64,000 nucleotides of DNA from JBBDNV01 sp040877415 (GTDB taxonomy: Bacteria > Planctomycetota > Planctomycetia > Pirellulales > PALSA-1355), in the NCBI GenBank assembly GCA_040877415.1, contig JBBDNV010000161.1, positions 1-64,000 of the forward strand, in the 5' to 3' direction. Numbering within the stretch: the first letter of the stretch is position 1; every line of letters starts with the position of its first letter. Made by a program: the position numbers and the translations under genes. Shown piece by piece: positions 63,509-64,000 of the stretch. The notes below the pieces were generated by a model. That model did not search any database. It saw only the letters and a program-made list of their open reading frames with translations, and was not told where the DNA came from.

Positions 63509-63587
63509 GAAATAAAGGGGACTGGCTCCGAGCCCAACGCTTCTGGCAACGCACGAGTATCCGCTCGGTGCCTGTCCCCTTTATTTC
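63509..63587. repeat. 25-bp-arm palindrome after nuoN (REP-like family B)
   Basis: 63509-63533 and 63563-63587 are inverted repeats of 25 bp with two mismatches, begun GAAATAAAGGGGAC. The right arm recurs in part at 48225-48241. It directly follows the nuoN stop and could act as a transcription barrier for the nuo operon and its neighbour. Confidence 0.7.
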
Positions 63588-63613
63588 GGCCAAGTATCAA
63601 CGCACGGAAACGC

Positions 63614-64000
63614 ATGAGCCATCCCGGCACCGGCACCTACCAGGCGCTCAATCGTTTGCCGACGATTCTGTATCGTTCGCTCCCCATGTACCTCGCGAAT
63701 ACGTCGCCCTGGACGCGGCCGGGCGATGAGCGGGCGATCGAAGCGCTGCGCCACATTGTCGAGGATCAGGAGCGGCTCGCCACGCGCGTGGCGCAATACA
63801 TCATTGACCATTACGGCCGGGTCGAATTGGGCGACTACCCGCTCGATTTTCCCGACACGCACGATCTGGCCTTCGATTTTCTGATCGGCAAGCTGGTGGC
63901 CTGCCAGAAGAGCGACGTGGCCGCGCTCGAGCAGTGCGTGGCGGCGTTGCAGCCTGACCGCGAAGCCTTGCAGTTGGCCGAGGAAGCGCTCGGCTCGGCC
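63614..64000 (+). CDS. Helical protein of unknown function (C-terminus off right edge)
   Basis: An ATG at 63614 opens 129 codons to the right edge without a stop. There is no signal peptide or membrane span. The sequence is helical (ERAIEALRHIVEDQERLATRVAQYIIDHYGRVELGDYPLDFPDTHDLAFDFLIGKLVACQKSDVAALEQCVAAL), possibly a ferritin-like four-helix bundle, but too little is visible to say. No family assigned. Confidence 0.6.
   Translation, partial: MSHPGTGTYQALNRLPTILYRSLPMYLANTSPWTRPGDERAIEALRHIVEDQERLATRVAQYIIDHYGRVELGDYPLDFPDTHDLAFDFLIGKLVACQKSDVAALEQCVAALQPDREALQLAEEALGSA

Overview
The window looks like a chromosomal segment of a GC-rich planctomycete, probably of the Pirellulales group. This is inferred from the gene content: a PVC-type heme-binding CxxCH protein, a DUF1571 protein, a sulfatase, two PEP-CTERM proteins, a redoxin/cytochrome/copper-monooxygenase fusion, many secreted proteins of unknown function, and nearly every intergenic gap carrying a palindromic REP-like element. 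No rRNA, phage, plasmid or CRISPR locus is visible. One complete insertion sequence is present.

Layout. 1-13.6 kb: a secreted protein cut by the left edge, an AidB-type acyl-CoA dehydrogenase, an S41-like protease with TPRs, a glycosyltransferase/HD-like pair, a LamG-like secreted protein, a diguanylate cyclase, a PadR regulator with a clear palindromic operator and its co-transcribed membrane protein, a sulfotransferase and a DUF1571 protein. 13.8-31.8 kb: mostly minus strand. It holds an acyl-CoA dehydrogenase, a rhamnogalacturonan-lyase-like secreted protein, an SDR/CMD/sulfatase operon, esterases and a beta-lactamase-fold protein, a decayed aldo/keto reductase, a DUF155-like protein, the redoxin-CxxCH-monooxygenase fusion and a prolyl-oligopeptidase lipoprotein. 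31.8-35.4 kb: universal stress protein, AI-2E-type permease, two tandem PEP-CTERM genes behind a leader with a long terminator-like hairpin, and tRNA-Arg(ACG).

36-48.4 kb: a DUF1573 protein behind a promoter/terminator leader; a compact operon of a ribbon-helix-helix protein, a 42-residue basic microprotein and a membrane-anchored trypsin-like protease; a 1129-residue membrane protein; a TlpA-like/PVC-heme operon; ferrochelatase with four candidate Fe-S cysteines; tRNA-Glu(TTC). 48.6-64 kb: csrA, then the complex I cluster nuoI-(DUF2203)-[IS]-nuoA-C-D-H-J-K-L-M-N, followed by a long hairpin and a truncated helical protein.

How it works together. The nuo cluster encodes the proton-pumping membrane arm plus NuoC, NuoD and NuoI. 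nuoB, nuoE, nuoF and nuoG are not in the window, so the complex must be completed from elsewhere. An ISKra4-like element (about 1.6 kb, flanked by an 8-9 bp direct repeat) has landed between the nuoI/DUF2203 pair and nuoA, just upstream of a promoter-like sequence that could keep nuoA onward expressed. Most of the rest looks like the scavenging periplasmic and secreted repertoire typical of the phylum. Starts, promoters and terminators were assigned by eye. Family names come from recognised motifs, not database searches.
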